DNA of 64,000 nt from Actinoplanes aureus (GCF_015704865.1 NZ_JADQTO010000008.1:143307-207306), one strand, 5' to 3'. Positions 23,208 to 31,950 are shown, counted from the stretch's first letter. Numbers and translations are program-made. Notes: generated by a model not told the origin, from the sequence alone.

Positions 23208-23264
23208 CACACTCTTCCGGGTGGCTCCGTCGCACCTTCTACTCCGATCTGCCACCCTGGTCCG

Positions 23265-24053
23265 ATGCCAAACCGATCGATGCCGATGAACCCCGTCGCC
23301 GCGGTCGCAACCGGCCCAGCCATCCGGCCCCCTGCCGGCACCCTCCCACCATCCACGGCCCCCGTACCCGCCGAGCCCGCTGTGTCGCGTCCGCCCGGCT
23401 TGCCCGTTGCGCCGCCACCGCGTGCGGCTGGTTCTTCCGTCGCGCCCCCGTGCGCGTCCGCCGCCGAGCCCGCTGTGCCGCGTCCGGCCGGTGCCTCGCC
23501 CGCTGCGCTGCGACCTGCCGGCGTCTTGCCCGTCGCGCGAGATGCGGCCGCCGGGTCGCTGGCTGCGCCGCGTGCGGCTGGCTCCTCCGTTGTGCCGCCG
23601 GGTGCGGCCGATTTTCCCGTTGCGCCGCCGCGCGCGGCCGGCGTGCTCGCTGGGCCGCGCCCGGCCGCAGGCTCACCCAGTGCCGGCTCACCCAATGCCG
23701 GCTCACTCAATGCCACCTCGGCCGAGGCCCGCGCGCTCGTCGACGGCCCCTTGGAAGCCGCGCGAGCCGGTTCTCTGGCCGTCGTCTTCAAGGCACTCGG
23801 TGACCCGGTCCGGCTGCGTCTGCTCTCGATGATCGCTTCGGCCGAAGCCGGCGAGGTCTGCGTCTGTGACCTCAACGCGGCGTTCTCCCTGACCGGCCCC
23901 ACGATCTCGCATCACCTGCGCACACTGCGCGAAGCCGGCCTGGTCGACTCCGTCCGCCGCGGCACCTGGGTCTACTACCGGCCCGTCCCCGCGACGCTCG
24001 CCCTGCTCGCCGGGCTGTTGGACACCGGCCGCGGGCCGGCGGCTACTTCTTGA
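23265..24053 (+). CDS. ArsR-family metalloregulator with low-complexity N-terminal extension
   Basis: The C-terminal ~100 residues are a winged-helix ArsR/SmtB repressor: LAVVFKALGDPVRLRLLSMI, metal-site-like GEVCVCDLNAAFSLTG, recognition helix PTISHHLRTLREAGLV and wing RRGTWVYYRPV. The Cys-x-Cys-Asp pattern is that of arsenite/antimonite-responsive ArsR. As drawn (ATG 23265) the protein is 262 residues, with ~155 residues of Ala/Pro/Gly/Ser-rich repeats before the domain. A typical ArsR is ~100-120 residues, so the true start may lie far downstream, though I see no convincing ribosome-binding site. No arsenic resistance gene is nearby. It converges with DUF3140 and overlaps it by 11 bases. 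Confidence 0.7.
   Translation: MPNRSMPMNPVAAVATGPAIRPPAGTLPPSTAPVPAEPAVSRPPGLPVAPPPRAAGSSVAPPCASAAEPAVPRPAGASPAALRPAGVLPVARDAAAGSLAAPRAAGSSVVPPGAADFPVAPPRAAGVLAGPRPAAGSPSAGSPNAGSLNATSAEARALVDGPLEAARAGSLAVVFKALGDPVRLRLLSMIASAEAGEVCVCDLNAAFSLTGPTISHHLRTLREAGLVDSVRRGTWVYYRPVPATLALLAGLLDTGRGPAATS
23671..23715. repeat. Three 15-bp tandem repeats
   Basis: GCTCACCCAGTGCCG, GCTCACCCAATGCCG and GCTCACTCAATGCCA follow each other without gap. In the ArsR frame they encode AGSPS-AGSPN-AGSLN. The 15-bp period keeps the reading frame, so slippage would change protein length only. Confidence 0.85.
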
Positions 24054-24372
24054 GGGGGTCGTGGCCCCAGTTCATCAGCGAGTACCGCCAGCGGCTCTCG
24101 GCCACGTCGCCGTCCGGGCGCTGGGCCATGTGCCGGTGGACGTAGCCGACCACCTTCCGCATGTGCTTCTCGTCGGCCTCGGTGAGGTCGGCCTTTTTCT
24201 TCCCGAGGATCGTGACGATCTTCCGGCCGGAGTCGTGGCCGACCGACTCGGCACCTGCGGACGACTTCTGGCCGACGTCGCGGGACTCCTCGCTGCCCAG
24301 CCAGTCGCGCAGCTCGGCGGACGTCATGTTCACGGCGTCGCGGAACTCGGCGTACACGTCGGTGTCAGCCAT
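24043..24372 (-). CDS. DUF3140 family protein
   Basis: This 109-residue small soluble, charged protein has FRDAVNMTSAELRDWLGSEES near its N-terminus, then GRKIVTILGKKKADLTEADEKH and VVGYVHRHMAQRP. It ends SLMNWGHDPLKK. This is the DUF3140 pattern, a family of unknown function common in actinobacteria and often paired with DUF2945, as here. ATG start at 24372 overlaps the end of the upstream DUF2945 gene by 8 bases. The N-terminal part may bind DNA or RNA, judging by its basic helices, but that is a guess. Confidence 0.8.
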   Translation of the reverse strand: MADTDVYAEFRDAVNMTSAELRDWLGSEESRDVGQKSSAGAESVGHDSGRKIVTILGKKKADLTEADEKHMRKVVGYVHRHMAQRPDGDVAESRWRYSLMNWGHDPLKK

Positions 24373-24583
24373 GCCGGAGAGCCTCCGGCTTGTGCACCGC
24401 CTCGCGCCCGGTCTTGTCGCTCTTGACCTTGTACTGCGGCTCCTCCGGGGAGGCGGCGACGGTCCGTCCGGCGGCTTCGGTCCGTTTGGTGATCTTCTGC
24501 TGAACGGTGCCGCGGACCGTCTCCCCGTGGCTGCGCCAGCTCACCTTGTCGCCCTTTTTCGGGCTTTTCTTGGCACTGGTCAT
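24365..24583 (-). CDS. DUF2945 / HVA1-type TUDOR-domain small protein
   Basis: This 72-residue, strongly basic protein opens MTSAKKSPKKGDKVSWRSHG, followed by a small beta-barrel pattern (VRGTVQQKITKRTE, then EPQYKVKSDKTGREAVHKPE). That is the DUF2945 family, named after fungal hypervirulence-associated proteins with a TUDOR-like fold. ATG 24583 is the only start consistent with the domain; the frame stays open upstream only as a shadow of the methyltransferase gene. It forms a two-gene unit with DUF3140 (8-base overlap). Function unknown. Confidence 0.8.
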   Translation of the reverse strand: MTSAKKSPKKGDKVSWRSHGETVRGTVQQKITKRTEAAGRTVAASPEEPQYKVKSDKTGREAVHKPEALRHG

Positions 24584-24605
24584 GCTGCCTCGATACCCCG
24601 CCGGG

Positions 24606-25424
24606 TCATGAAGAAACGGCTGGCAGGTGGCACACGAAGATCGCCGTGCCGGGGAAGAGCCGCCCCCGCAGCGGACTCCACTGTCCCCACACCTGCTCGT
24701 GACCCTCCGGCCATTCCGGCTCGACCAGATCACGCAGCACGAAGCCCGCCGCCACCAGTTCCCGTACCCGGTCGCCGACGGTGCGGTGCTGTTCCAGATA
24801 GGTGACCCGGCCGGACTCGTCGCGTTCGACGTACGGCGAGCGGTCGAAGTACGAGTTGCGCACCAGCAGCCCGCTCTCGTCCGGCTCGTCCCAGAAGACC
24901 CAGCGCATCGGATGAGTGACCGAGAACACCCAGCTTCCGCCGGGCCGCAGCACGCGAGCCACCTCACGCATCGCGGCGGCCGAGTCGGCGACGAACGGGA
25001 TGGCGCCGAAGGCGGTGCACACGATGTCGAACGAGTCCGCCCGGAACGGCAGGGCCAGCGCGTCGGCCTGGATCAGCGGTACCCGTACCCCGCTGCGTCT
25101 GGCCGCGTCGCTCGCATGCCGCAGCATGCCCGCGGAGAGATCCATGGCGACCGGACGGGCGCCCTCGCGGCGCAGCCACCGCGAGGCTGCCGCGGCGCCG
25201 GCACCCAATTCCAAGATCGATTTGCCCTGTACGTCGCCGAGCAGGCGCACATCGTCTTCCCGGAGCCGTTCGGGGCACCAGACGAAGTCGACGTCACCCA
25301 GGAACGCGCCGTGTTCGCCCTGGTAGTCGTCGGCGTCGAGATCCCACCAGGCGCGGTTGGCGTGACGTGCCTCGGTTTCGGTCACACGTCGTGGAGAGGT
25401 CTCTGAGGTGGGGATCTGGGTCAC
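24606..25424 (-). CDS. Class I SAM-dependent methyltransferase
   Basis: This 272-residue protein has a Rossmann-fold methyltransferase domain. Motif I is SILELGAGAAAASRWLRREG, motif II VAMDLSAGML, the adenine-binding region IQADALALPFRADSFDIV and motif post-I AMREVARVLRPGGSWVFSVTHPM. These mark the ubiE/Methyltransf_11 type acting on a small molecule. The substrate is unknown. The first residues (TSETSPRRVTETEARHANRAWWDLDADDYQ) are conserved in actinobacterial members. GTG start at 25424; the gene is divergent from rpsA and shares a ~320-base intergenic region with it. Confidence 0.85.
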   Translation of the reverse strand: MTQIPTSETSPRRVTETEARHANRAWWDLDADDYQGEHGAFLGDVDFVWCPERLREDDVRLLGDVQGKSILELGAGAAAASRWLRREGARPVAMDLSAGMLRHASDAARRSGVRVPLIQADALALPFRADSFDIVCTAFGAIPFVADSAAAMREVARVLRPGGSWVFSVTHPMRWVFWDEPDESGLLVRNSYFDRSPYVERDESGRVTYLEQHRTVGDRVRELVAAGFVLRDLVEPEWPEGHEQVWGQWSPLRGRLFPGTAIFVCHLPAVSS

Positions 25425-25746
25425 TCGGCAACGGTACGACAGGCGTGTCAGTCGCCCTGATTCGGTTCAAAACGGGCATGCTGACGGGTTCGGCCGGAAC
25501 AATATGCCGCGGTCCTCAGGAGGGCTTGCAACCTGTGGTAATGCGCACGGTAAGCTAGTCGATGCGCTCGCGGATCGTGTGCCTCGGCAGGGAGCAGGCT
25601 CCGTGGTCGCCGGTCTCGGCATGTTCGACTGCGTTGATCAGACTGCTCTCGGGTTGGTCGTCCTCGTTCGCTCGTGCCGCTTCCGGTGGCAGTTCCGTCG
25701 GGCGCGAGAGACACCACGACACCATCCGTTCGGAGCAACTGTCCAC
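25425..25746. other. Intergenic/leader region upstream of rpsA
   Basis: There are 322 bases between the divergent methyltransferase and rpsA starts. The rpsA frame happens to stay open through it, but the protein family begins at 25747. TTGCAA (25526-25531) and TAAGCT (25551-25556) could be a promoter with 19-bp spacing. A long untranslated leader would fit the known autoregulation of S1 in other bacteria. No known RNA motif is recognised. Confidence 0.4.
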
Positions 25747-27261
25747 ATGACGAGCAGCATCGAGGCCACCTCGAGCGCCAACAAGGTCACCGTCGACGAC
25801 CTCGGCTCGGAGGAAGCTTTCCTCGCAGCCATCGACGAGACCATCAAGTACTTCAACGACGGCGACATTGTCGAAGGCACCGTCGTCAAGGTCGATCGGG
25901 ACGAGGTCCTGCTCGACATCGGCTACAAGACCGAGGGTGTCATCCCCTCTCGTGAGTTGTCGATCAAGCATGACGTGGACCCCGCGGAAGTGGTGTCGGT
26001 CGGTGACCACATCGAAGCCCTTGTCCTCACGAAGGAGGACAAGGAAGGCCGTCTGATCCTCTCGAAGAAGCGCGCTCAGTACGAGCGTGCTTGGGGCACC
26101 ATCGAGAAGATCAAGGAGGACGACGGCGTCGTCCGCGGCTCGGTCATCGAGGTCGTCAAGGGTGGTCTCATCCTCGACATCGGCCTCCGTGGCTTCCTGC
26201 CGGCCTCCCTGGTCGAGATGCGTCGTGTCCGCGACCTCCAGCCGTATGTCGGTCGCGAGCTCGAGGCCAAGATCATCGAGCTGGACAAGAACCGCAACAA
26301 CGTGGTTCTGTCCCGCCGGGCCTGGCTCGAGCAGACGCAGTCCGAGGTTCGCACCGAGTTCCTCAACAAGCTCCAGAAGGGCCAGGTCCGCAAGGGCGTC
26401 GTGTCCTCGATCGTCAACTTCGGTGCCTTCGTGGACCTGGGTGGCGTGGACGGTCTGGTGCACGTCTCGGAGCTCTCCTGGAAGCACATCGACCACCCGT
26501 CCGAGGTTGTCGAGGTCGGCCAGGAGGTCGAGGTCGAAGTGCTCGACGTCGACCTGGACCGCGAGCGCGTCTCGCTGTCGCTGAAGGCGACGCAGGAGGA
26601 CCCGTGGCGTCAGTTCGCCCGGACCCACGCGATCAACCAGATCGTGCCGGGTAAGGTCACCAAGCTCGTTCCGTTCGGTGCGTTCGTCCGCGTCGACGAC
26701 GGCATCGAGGGCCTGGTGCACATCTCCGAGCTGGCCGAGCGCCACGTGGAGCTGCCCGAGCAGGTCGTGCAGGTCGGGTCGGACGTTCTGGTCAAGGTCA
26801 TCGACATCGACCTGGAGCGCCGCCGGATCTCGCTGTCGCTCAAGCAGGCCAACGAGAACTTCGTGGAGGGCGAGGAGCACTTCGACCCCACCCTCTACGG
26901 CATGGCCGCGACGTACGACAACGAGGGCAACTACATCTACCCGGAGGGCTTCGACCCCGAGACGGGCGAGTGGCTCGAGGGCTTCGACAAGCAGCGCGAG
27001 ACGTGGGAGAAGCAGTACGCCGACGCCCGCGAGCGCTGGGAGGCCCACACCAAGCAGGTTCAGGCGTCCCGCGAGGCCGACGCCGAGGCTGCGCTCAACC
27101 CGGCTCCGGCCGGCGGCGGCGTGACCTCTTCGTCGTCCTCGTCGTCGTCCTCCACGAGCTCGTCGGCCCCGGCGCGTTCGGCCGAGGAGCCGGCGGGCAC
27201 CCTGGCCACCGACGAGGCGCTCGCCGCTCTGCGCGAGAAGCTGGCCGGCGGCAAGAGCTGA
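25747..27261 (+). CDS. rpsA: 30S ribosomal protein S1
   Basis: This 504-residue protein has four S1 RNA-binding domains at about residues 36-105, 122-190, 207-276 and 292-361, with repeated endings such as LILSKKRAQYERAW, VVLSRRAWLE, VSLSLKATQEDPW and ISLSLKQANE. Four domains, not the six of E. coli, is the actinobacterial form. The acidic/aromatic C-terminal part (DPTLYGMAATYDNEGNYIYP) is also typical of actinobacteria. A Ser-rich linker (near 27125-27165) precedes a conserved-looking end ATDEALAALREKLAGG. ATG 25747 has only a weak GGAG 11 bases upstream. Confidence 0.96.
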   Translation: MTSSIEATSSANKVTVDDLGSEEAFLAAIDETIKYFNDGDIVEGTVVKVDRDEVLLDIGYKTEGVIPSRELSIKHDVDPAEVVSVGDHIEALVLTKEDKEGRLILSKKRAQYERAWGTIEKIKEDDGVVRGSVIEVVKGGLILDIGLRGFLPASLVEMRRVRDLQPYVGRELEAKIIELDKNRNNVVLSRRAWLEQTQSEVRTEFLNKLQKGQVRKGVVSSIVNFGAFVDLGGVDGLVHVSELSWKHIDHPSEVVEVGQEVEVEVLDVDLDRERVSLSLKATQEDPWRQFARTHAINQIVPGKVTKLVPFGAFVRVDDGIEGLVHISELAERHVELPEQVVQVGSDVLVKVIDIDLERRRISLSLKQANENFVEGEEHFDPTLYGMAATYDNEGNYIYPEGFDPETGEWLEGFDKQRETWEKQYADARERWEAHTKQVQASREADAEAALNPAPAGGGVTSSSSSSSSSTSSSAPARSAEEPAGTLATDEALAALREKLAGGKS

Positions 27262-27298
27262 ACCTGACGGTCACCACCGTCAGCCGGTAGTACCCCAG

Positions 27299-27332
27299 AA
27301 AGGCCGTCCCGACTCCGGTCGGGGCGGCCTTT
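27299..27332 (+). terminator. Terminator after rpsA
   Basis: AAAGGCCGTCCCGAC (27299-27313) pairs with GTCGGGGCGGCCTTT (27318-27332) over a 4-nt loop, followed by more pyrimidines. A smaller hairpin, TGACGGT/ACCGTCA (27265-27282), lies between it and the stop codon. Confidence 0.85.
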
Positions 27333-27397
27333 CGCCCTTTTCGCACACCGGTGGCCCGGGGCCTAGGACTGATCAACCCGACCGCGATACTGGTTCC

Positions 27398-28591
27398 ATG
27401 CTGAGGGTCGGGCTTACGGGCGGAATCGGTGCGGGGAAGAGCGCGGTCGCCCGGCGGCTCGCCGAGCGTGGTGCGGTGATCATCGACGCCGACGTGCTCG
27501 CCCGCGAGGTCGTCCGGCCGGGGACCGACGGTCTCGCGGAGATCGTCGCGCTGTTCGGGACGGGTGTCCTGAACACCGAGGGCGAGCTGGACCGGCCGGC
27601 GTTGGGCGCGAAGGTGTTCGGCGACGAGGAGGCGCGCCGCAGCCTGGAGCGGATCATTCATCCCCGGGTGCGGGCGCGGACCGCCGAGCTGACCCGGGCG
27701 GCGGCGGCCGACGCGATCGTGGTCAACGACGTGCCGCTCCTGGTCGAGGCGGGGCTCGCTTCGTCGTACCACCTGGTGATCGTGGTGATGGCCGACCGTG
27801 AGTTGCGCATCGACCGGCTGACCCGCCTGCGTGGCATGACGGCGGCGGAAGCCGCCGCCCGGATCGATGCGCAGACCGACGACGAGAGCCGGCGGGCGGC
27901 CGCCGACGTGGTCCTCACCAACGACGCCGGCCTCGACCGCCTGCACGCTCAGGTGGATCTTCTGTGGCGGGAGCGACTCGTCGAGTACGAGCGGAACCTG
28001 CGGCTACGCAGGTCTGCGGCGAAGGGCTCCGAGCTGCGCGTCGTGCCGTCCGACCCGTCCTGGCCGCAGGCGGCTGCCCGGCTGATCGCCCGGATCCGGC
28101 ACGGGCTCGGTGCCGGCGGCGAGGTGCATCACATCGGCTCGACCGCGGTGCCGGGGCTGCCGGCCAAGGACATCATCGATCTGATGCTGAGCGTTCGCAC
28201 GCTTGCCGAGGCGGACGGTCTCGCGGACCGGCTGGGTGCGGTCGGCTTCCCGCGTCGCTCGGGGGAGTGGGCCGACAACGCCCACGGCATCCCGGGCGGG
28301 ACCTGGCCGAAGCGGTTGCACGGGTGCGCCGACCCCGGATACCGGGTGAATCTGCACGTCCGGGTGGCCGGCTCACCGGGCTGGCGGTTCGCCTTGCTGA
28401 TGCGCGACCACCTGCGCGCGGTGCCCGAGGCCCGCGAGGCCTATGCCGCGGCGAAGGCGGAGCTGGCGCTGCGGCATCAGGACCGGGCGGGGTACGCCGT
28501 GGCGAAGGAACCCTGGTTCGAGGCGGAGGCGCGGGCGGCCGACGACTGGGCGGAGGCCACCGGCTGGCAGCCGCTTTCCCCGGCACAGTAA
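27398..28591 (+). CDS. coaE: Dephospho-CoA kinase fused to a GrpB/UPF0157 domain
   Basis: This 397-residue fusion is standard in actinobacteria. Residues 1-~200 are dephospho-CoA kinase, the last step of coenzyme A synthesis: P-loop LTGGIGAGKSAVARRLAERG, IDADVLAREVV, substrate region ERIIHPRV and NDVPLLVEAGL. Residues ~210-390 are a GrpB/UPF0157 domain of the nucleotidyltransferase fold, with VVPSDPSWP, HHIGSTAVPGLPAKDIIDLML and RVNLHVR. In the M. tuberculosis protein of the same architecture the second half is thought to help folding or regulation. ATG start at 27398. Confidence 0.94.
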   Translation: MLRVGLTGGIGAGKSAVARRLAERGAVIIDADVLAREVVRPGTDGLAEIVALFGTGVLNTEGELDRPALGAKVFGDEEARRSLERIIHPRVRARTAELTRAAAADAIVVNDVPLLVEAGLASSYHLVIVVMADRELRIDRLTRLRGMTAAEAAARIDAQTDDESRRAAADVVLTNDAGLDRLHAQVDLLWRERLVEYERNLRLRRSAAKGSELRVVPSDPSWPQAAARLIARIRHGLGAGGEVHHIGSTAVPGLPAKDIIDLMLSVRTLAEADGLADRLGAVGFPRRSGEWADNAHGIPGGTWPKRLHGCADPGYRVNLHVRVAGSPGWRFALLMRDHLRAVPEAREAYAAAKAELALRHQDRAGYAVAKEPWFEAEARAADDWAEATGWQPLSPAQ

Positions 28592-28731
28592 GTGGCCCTC
28601 GCGGCGGCCGGTCAGCGCTGGGCGCGACCCACCGCAGGTGCGCTCGCCGGGGCGTCCAGGGCGCATCGACCACGGTGCGGCACCACGGAGCGTCTGGCGA
28701 TCCGTCGGGTGCCTGTGGGCCGCCGCGAGCG

Positions 28732-28760
28732 GCCTACCTGACCAGGGTAGGCGGCCCTTT
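28732..28760 (+). terminator. Hairpin between coaE and uvrB
   Basis: GCCTACC (28732-28738) pairs with GGTAGGC (28746-28752) over a 7-nt loop, followed by GGCCCTTT. It probably ends the coaE transcript. Confidence 0.5.
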
Positions 28761-28823
28761 CAAGGCCGGACAATGGCGATCAGCGGGGCCGAATGTGCAC
28801 CCTCAGCACGCGGCTTCGAGAAC

Positions 28824-28846
28824 TTGTCATACCCCCGACGTACGGT
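28824..28846 (+). promoter_or_regulatory. PafBC-type DNA-damage promoter of uvrB
   Basis: TTGTCATAC (28824-28832), N8, TACGGT (28841-28846) fits the RecA-independent damage promoter. The -10 ends 7 nt before ATG 28854, implying a leaderless uvrB mRNA. Confidence 0.75.
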
Positions 28847-28853
28847 GGTGGGC

Positions 28854-30971
28854 ATGGCGCTCGACATCCCACGACTCGACGGCCGGTTCGAGGTCGTCAG
28901 CGACTTTCAGCCCGCCGGTGACCAGCCTGCTGCCATCGACGATCTCGAGCGACGGGTGCGCCGCGGCGACCGCAACACCGTCCTGCTCGGCGCCACCGGT
29001 ACTGGTAAGAGTGCCACCACGGCCTGGCTGATCGAGCGGCTGCAACGGCCGGCGCTGGTGATGGCACCCAACAAGACGCTCTGCGCCCAGCTGGCGAAAG
29101 AGTTCCGCGAGCTGCTGCCGAACAACGCGGTGGAGTATTTCGTCAGCTACTACGACTACTACCAGCCTGAGGCGTATATCGCGCAGACCGACACCTACAT
29201 CGAGAAGGACTCCTCGGTCAACGAGGAGGTCGAGAGGCTGCGCCACTCGGCCACCATGTCGCTGCTGACCCGGCGCGACACCATCGTGGTGGCCACCGTG
29301 AGCGCCATCTACGGCCTCGGCACCCCGGCGGAGTATGTGGATCGCGCCGTCCGGGTGAAGGTCGGCGGCGAGATCGACCGCGACAAGCTGCTGCGCCGGC
29401 TCGTCGACATTCAGTACACGCGTAACGACATGGCCTTCCAGCGGGGCACCTTCCGGGTCCGCGGCGACACGCTGGAGATCATCCCGGCATATGAGGAGTT
29501 GGCCGTCCGGGTCGAGCTCTTCGGCGACGAGGTGGAGAAGCTCTACTACCTGCACCCGCTCACCGGTGAGGTGATCCGCGAGGTCGACGAGCTGATCATC
29601 TTCCCGGCGTCGCACTACGTGGCCGGGCCGGAGCGGATGGAGCGGGCGATCCGCGACATCGAGGCCGAGCTGGCCGACCGGCTCGCCGAGCTGGAGCGGC
29701 AGGGCAAGCTCCTCGAGGCGCAGCGGCTGCGGATGCGCACCACCTACGACCTCGAGATGATGCGCCAGGTCGGCTTCTGCAACGGCATCGAGAACTACTC
29801 GATGCACATGGACGGCCGGGCCTTCGGCGAGCCGTCGTACACGTTGCTCGACTACTTCCCCGACGACTTCATCACCGTCATCGACGAGTCGCACGTCACG
29901 ATCCCGCAGATCGGCGGAATGTATGAGGGTGACGCCTCCCGCAAGCGGATCCTCATCGAGCACGGCTTCCGGCTGCCCAGCGCCGCCGACAACCGGCCGT
30001 TGCGCTTCGACGAGTTCCTCGAGCGGGTCGGCCAGATGGTCTTCCTCTCCGCCACTCCCGGTCCGTGGGAGATGGGACAGGCTCAGGGCGAGTTCGTCGA
30101 GCAGATCATCCGCCCCACCGGCCTGGTCGATCCGCACGTCGTCGTCAAGCCCACCAAGGGCCAGATCGACGACCTGATGCACGAGATCAAGCTGCGTACC
30201 GAGCGGGACGAGCGGGTGCTGGTCACCACGCTTACCAAGAAGATGTCCGAGGACCTCACCGACTACCTCCTGGAGAACGGTATTCGCGTGCGATACCTGC
30301 ACTCCGAGGTCGATACGTTGCGCCGGGTCGAGCTGCTCAAGGAGCTGCGCAAGGGCGACTACGACGTCCTGGTCGGCATCAACCTGCTGCGCGAGGGCCT
30401 GGACCTGCCCGAGGTCTCGCTGGTGGCGATCCTGGACGCGGACAAGGAGGGCTTCCTGCGCAGCGGCCGCTCGCTGATCCAGACCATCGGCCGGGCGGCG
30501 CGAAACGTGTCCGGCGAGGTCCACATGTACGCGGACAAGATCACGCCGTCGATGCGCGACGCGATCGACGAGACCGAGCGCCGCCGGGACAAGCAGATCG
30601 CGCACAACGAGGCCAACGGCATCAAGCCGCAGGCGCTCCGCAAGAAGATCCACGACATCCTCGACGACATCTACCGGGAGGCCGAGGACACCGACTCCGT
30701 GGTCTCCGGCCCGATGGTCGGCGGCGGCGGCCGGCAGATGTCCCGCGGCAAGGCCCCGGTGCCGGAGACCCGGTCGAAGGGCAAGGCCGGCAGCGGCACG
30801 GCTCGTGCCGGCATGGCCCGGGCCGAGCTGGCCCAGCTCATCCAGGACCTCAACGACCAGATGCTGGGCGCGGCCCGGGAGCTGCAGTTCGAGCTGGCTG
30901 CGCGGATCCGCGACGAGATCTCCGAGCTGAAGAAGGAGCTGCGCGGCATGGACATGGCGGGCGTGAAGTAA
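28854..30971 (+). CDS. uvrB: Excinuclease ABC subunit B
   Basis: This 705-residue helicase-like damage-verification subunit of nucleotide excision repair has helicase motif I GATGTGKSATTAWL, the beta-hairpin YYDYYQPEAYIAQTDTYIEK, DESHVTIPQI (motif II), LSATPGPWE, and motif VI QTIGRAARN. The C-terminal UVR motif that binds UvrC is ELQFELAARIRDEISELKKEL. ATG 28854 is supported by the -10 box ending 7 nt before it; the frame is open further upstream without conserved content. The gene is monocistronic in appearance. Confidence 0.97.
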   Translation: MALDIPRLDGRFEVVSDFQPAGDQPAAIDDLERRVRRGDRNTVLLGATGTGKSATTAWLIERLQRPALVMAPNKTLCAQLAKEFRELLPNNAVEYFVSYYDYYQPEAYIAQTDTYIEKDSSVNEEVERLRHSATMSLLTRRDTIVVATVSAIYGLGTPAEYVDRAVRVKVGGEIDRDKLLRRLVDIQYTRNDMAFQRGTFRVRGDTLEIIPAYEELAVRVELFGDEVEKLYYLHPLTGEVIREVDELIIFPASHYVAGPERMERAIRDIEAELADRLAELERQGKLLEAQRLRMRTTYDLEMMRQVGFCNGIENYSMHMDGRAFGEPSYTLLDYFPDDFITVIDESHVTIPQIGGMYEGDASRKRILIEHGFRLPSAADNRPLRFDEFLERVGQMVFLSATPGPWEMGQAQGEFVEQIIRPTGLVDPHVVVKPTKGQIDDLMHEIKLRTERDERVLVTTLTKKMSEDLTDYLLENGIRVRYLHSEVDTLRRVELLKELRKGDYDVLVGINLLREGLDLPEVSLVAILDADKEGFLRSGRSLIQTIGRAARNVSGEVHMYADKITPSMRDAIDETERRRDKQIAHNEANGIKPQALRKKIHDILDDIYREAEDTDSVVSGPMVGGGGRQMSRGKAPVPETRSKGKAGSGTARAGMARAELAQLIQDLNDQMLGAARELQFELAARIRDEISELKKELRGMDMAGVK

Positions 30972-31234
30972 GCGGCCAGCCGGGCGGCCTCCCTCTGGTA
31001 GCTCGGCCGGCGGTCCGCCGCGGATCACCCGGACCAGCCGAAGCGACGGCGGCCATGGTCTCGGCCGCACTCCCGGCCCGCTGGACTCGACGGGGCTGGC
31101 GGCCTGTGGCTGGGCTGGCGGCCGGGTGGGTTGCGGCTGGGCCGGCGGCTTGCTGGTCCCGCTTAGGCCGGCGGCCGGTGGTTGCGGCTGGGCTTGCAGC
31201 CCGGTGGATGCGTGTGGGCCTGCGCCCCGCGGGG
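30972..31234. other. GC-rich degenerate repeats between uvrB and the ABM gene
   Basis: About 260 non-coding bases lie between convergent genes. From ~31090 to 31200 a loose ~28-bp theme (GGCCGGCGGCC, GGTTGCGGCTGGGC) recurs three to four times with decay. No clear terminator stands out. Confidence 0.45.
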
Positions 31235-31567
31235 TCAGCCGGCGAAGAAGTCGTGGTCGGCGTCGGGGCGGCTGCCGGTGTGGGCGTCGGTGAAGAATTC
31301 CGCGAGCGGTGGCTGGGCCAGCGATCCGCCGATCAGGGCGCGCCACTGGGCGAAACGTTCGGTGCGGCGGAAGTTGTGCTCGTGTGCGTCCATGCTGTCC
31401 CACTCGACCAGCAGCACGAAACGGTTCGCTGACTCGATGCCGCGCTTGAGGCGTACTGAACGGCAGCCCGGCGCGCCGGCCAGCATTGGGCGGGCCATCT
31501 GGTAGGCGGCGACGAAGTCATCCGCCCGGCCGGGAAGTACGTCGATCAGCGTGACTTCGAGAACCAT
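31235..31567 (-). CDS. Antibiotic biosynthesis monooxygenase (ABM) domain protein
   Basis: This 110-residue protein has the dimeric alpha-beta barrel fold of the ABM superfamily. It opens VLEVTLIDVLPGRADDFVAAY and contains GCRSVRLKRGIESANRFVLLVEWDSMDAH and the terminal NFRRTERFAQWRALIGG. Such small proteins include quinol monooxygenases and heme-degrading enzymes, and many have no known substrate. No biosynthetic cluster surrounds it, so an antibiotic role is not implied. ATG at 31567; the gene is divergent from the terC leader. Confidence 0.82.
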   Translation of the reverse strand: MVLEVTLIDVLPGRADDFVAAYQMARPMLAGAPGCRSVRLKRGIESANRFVLLVEWDSMDAHEHNFRRTERFAQWRALIGGSLAQPPLAEFFTDAHTGSRPDADHDFFAG

Positions 31568-31828
31568 GCCCGTAATCGTCCCATACGCCCTAGATGGATA
31601 GCTTACTAGGATGCTCCAGCGGATTGTGAAAGGGGCGGATCCGGCCCCCAGCCCCGGGGTTAAGCTGAGGCGCGGCGTCTTTTCGGAGGAATTGACGGCA
31701 GATGAACCGAGAGCGGTCGGTAGTTTAAGTCGAGTATGGCCGGGATGGGTGGTTTGACCGCGAGTCCCGCCACTCCTCGGCCTCCCGATGTGCCGTTCGC
31801 AACCAGGATGCGCAACAATGGCTCATGT

Positions 31829-31940
31829 GGGAGGGGAGTATTCCCCCGCTCCGGTCTCGTCAACACGGAACGCCCCCTGAGGCGAGCCCGGGGCCGGTGG
31901 TCGCGGATCGACTCGGTCGTCCGTGGCGGAAGAGACCTCC
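31829..31940 (+). ncRNA. yybP-ykoY-like manganese riboswitch upstream of terC
   Basis: The 5' strand GGGAGGGGAGTATT (from 31829) matches the conserved GGGGAGUA of the yybP-ykoY class. An internal CGTCAACACGG (31858-31868) resembles the conserved UCAACA loop, and the 3' end GGCGGAAGAGACCTCC (31925-31940) closes the P1 helix (GGAGG with CCTCC). TerC proteins are classic targets of this Mn2+ riboswitch. The 3' strand GACCTCCG (31934-31941) is also complementary to the terC ribosome-binding site CGGAGGTC (32004-32011). This gives a translational on/off model. Confidence 0.75.
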
Positions 31941-31950
31941 GACAGTCGCA

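Noticed and set aside
25408..25746. N-terminal extension of ribosomal protein S1
   Set aside because: The frame is open by chance; the sequence is unlike S1 and overlaps the start of the divergent methyltransferase gene.
28443..28853. Upstream extension of the uvrB frame
   Set aside because: It overlaps coaE and the damage-type promoter; the UvrB family begins at 28854 and the -10 box position supports that start.
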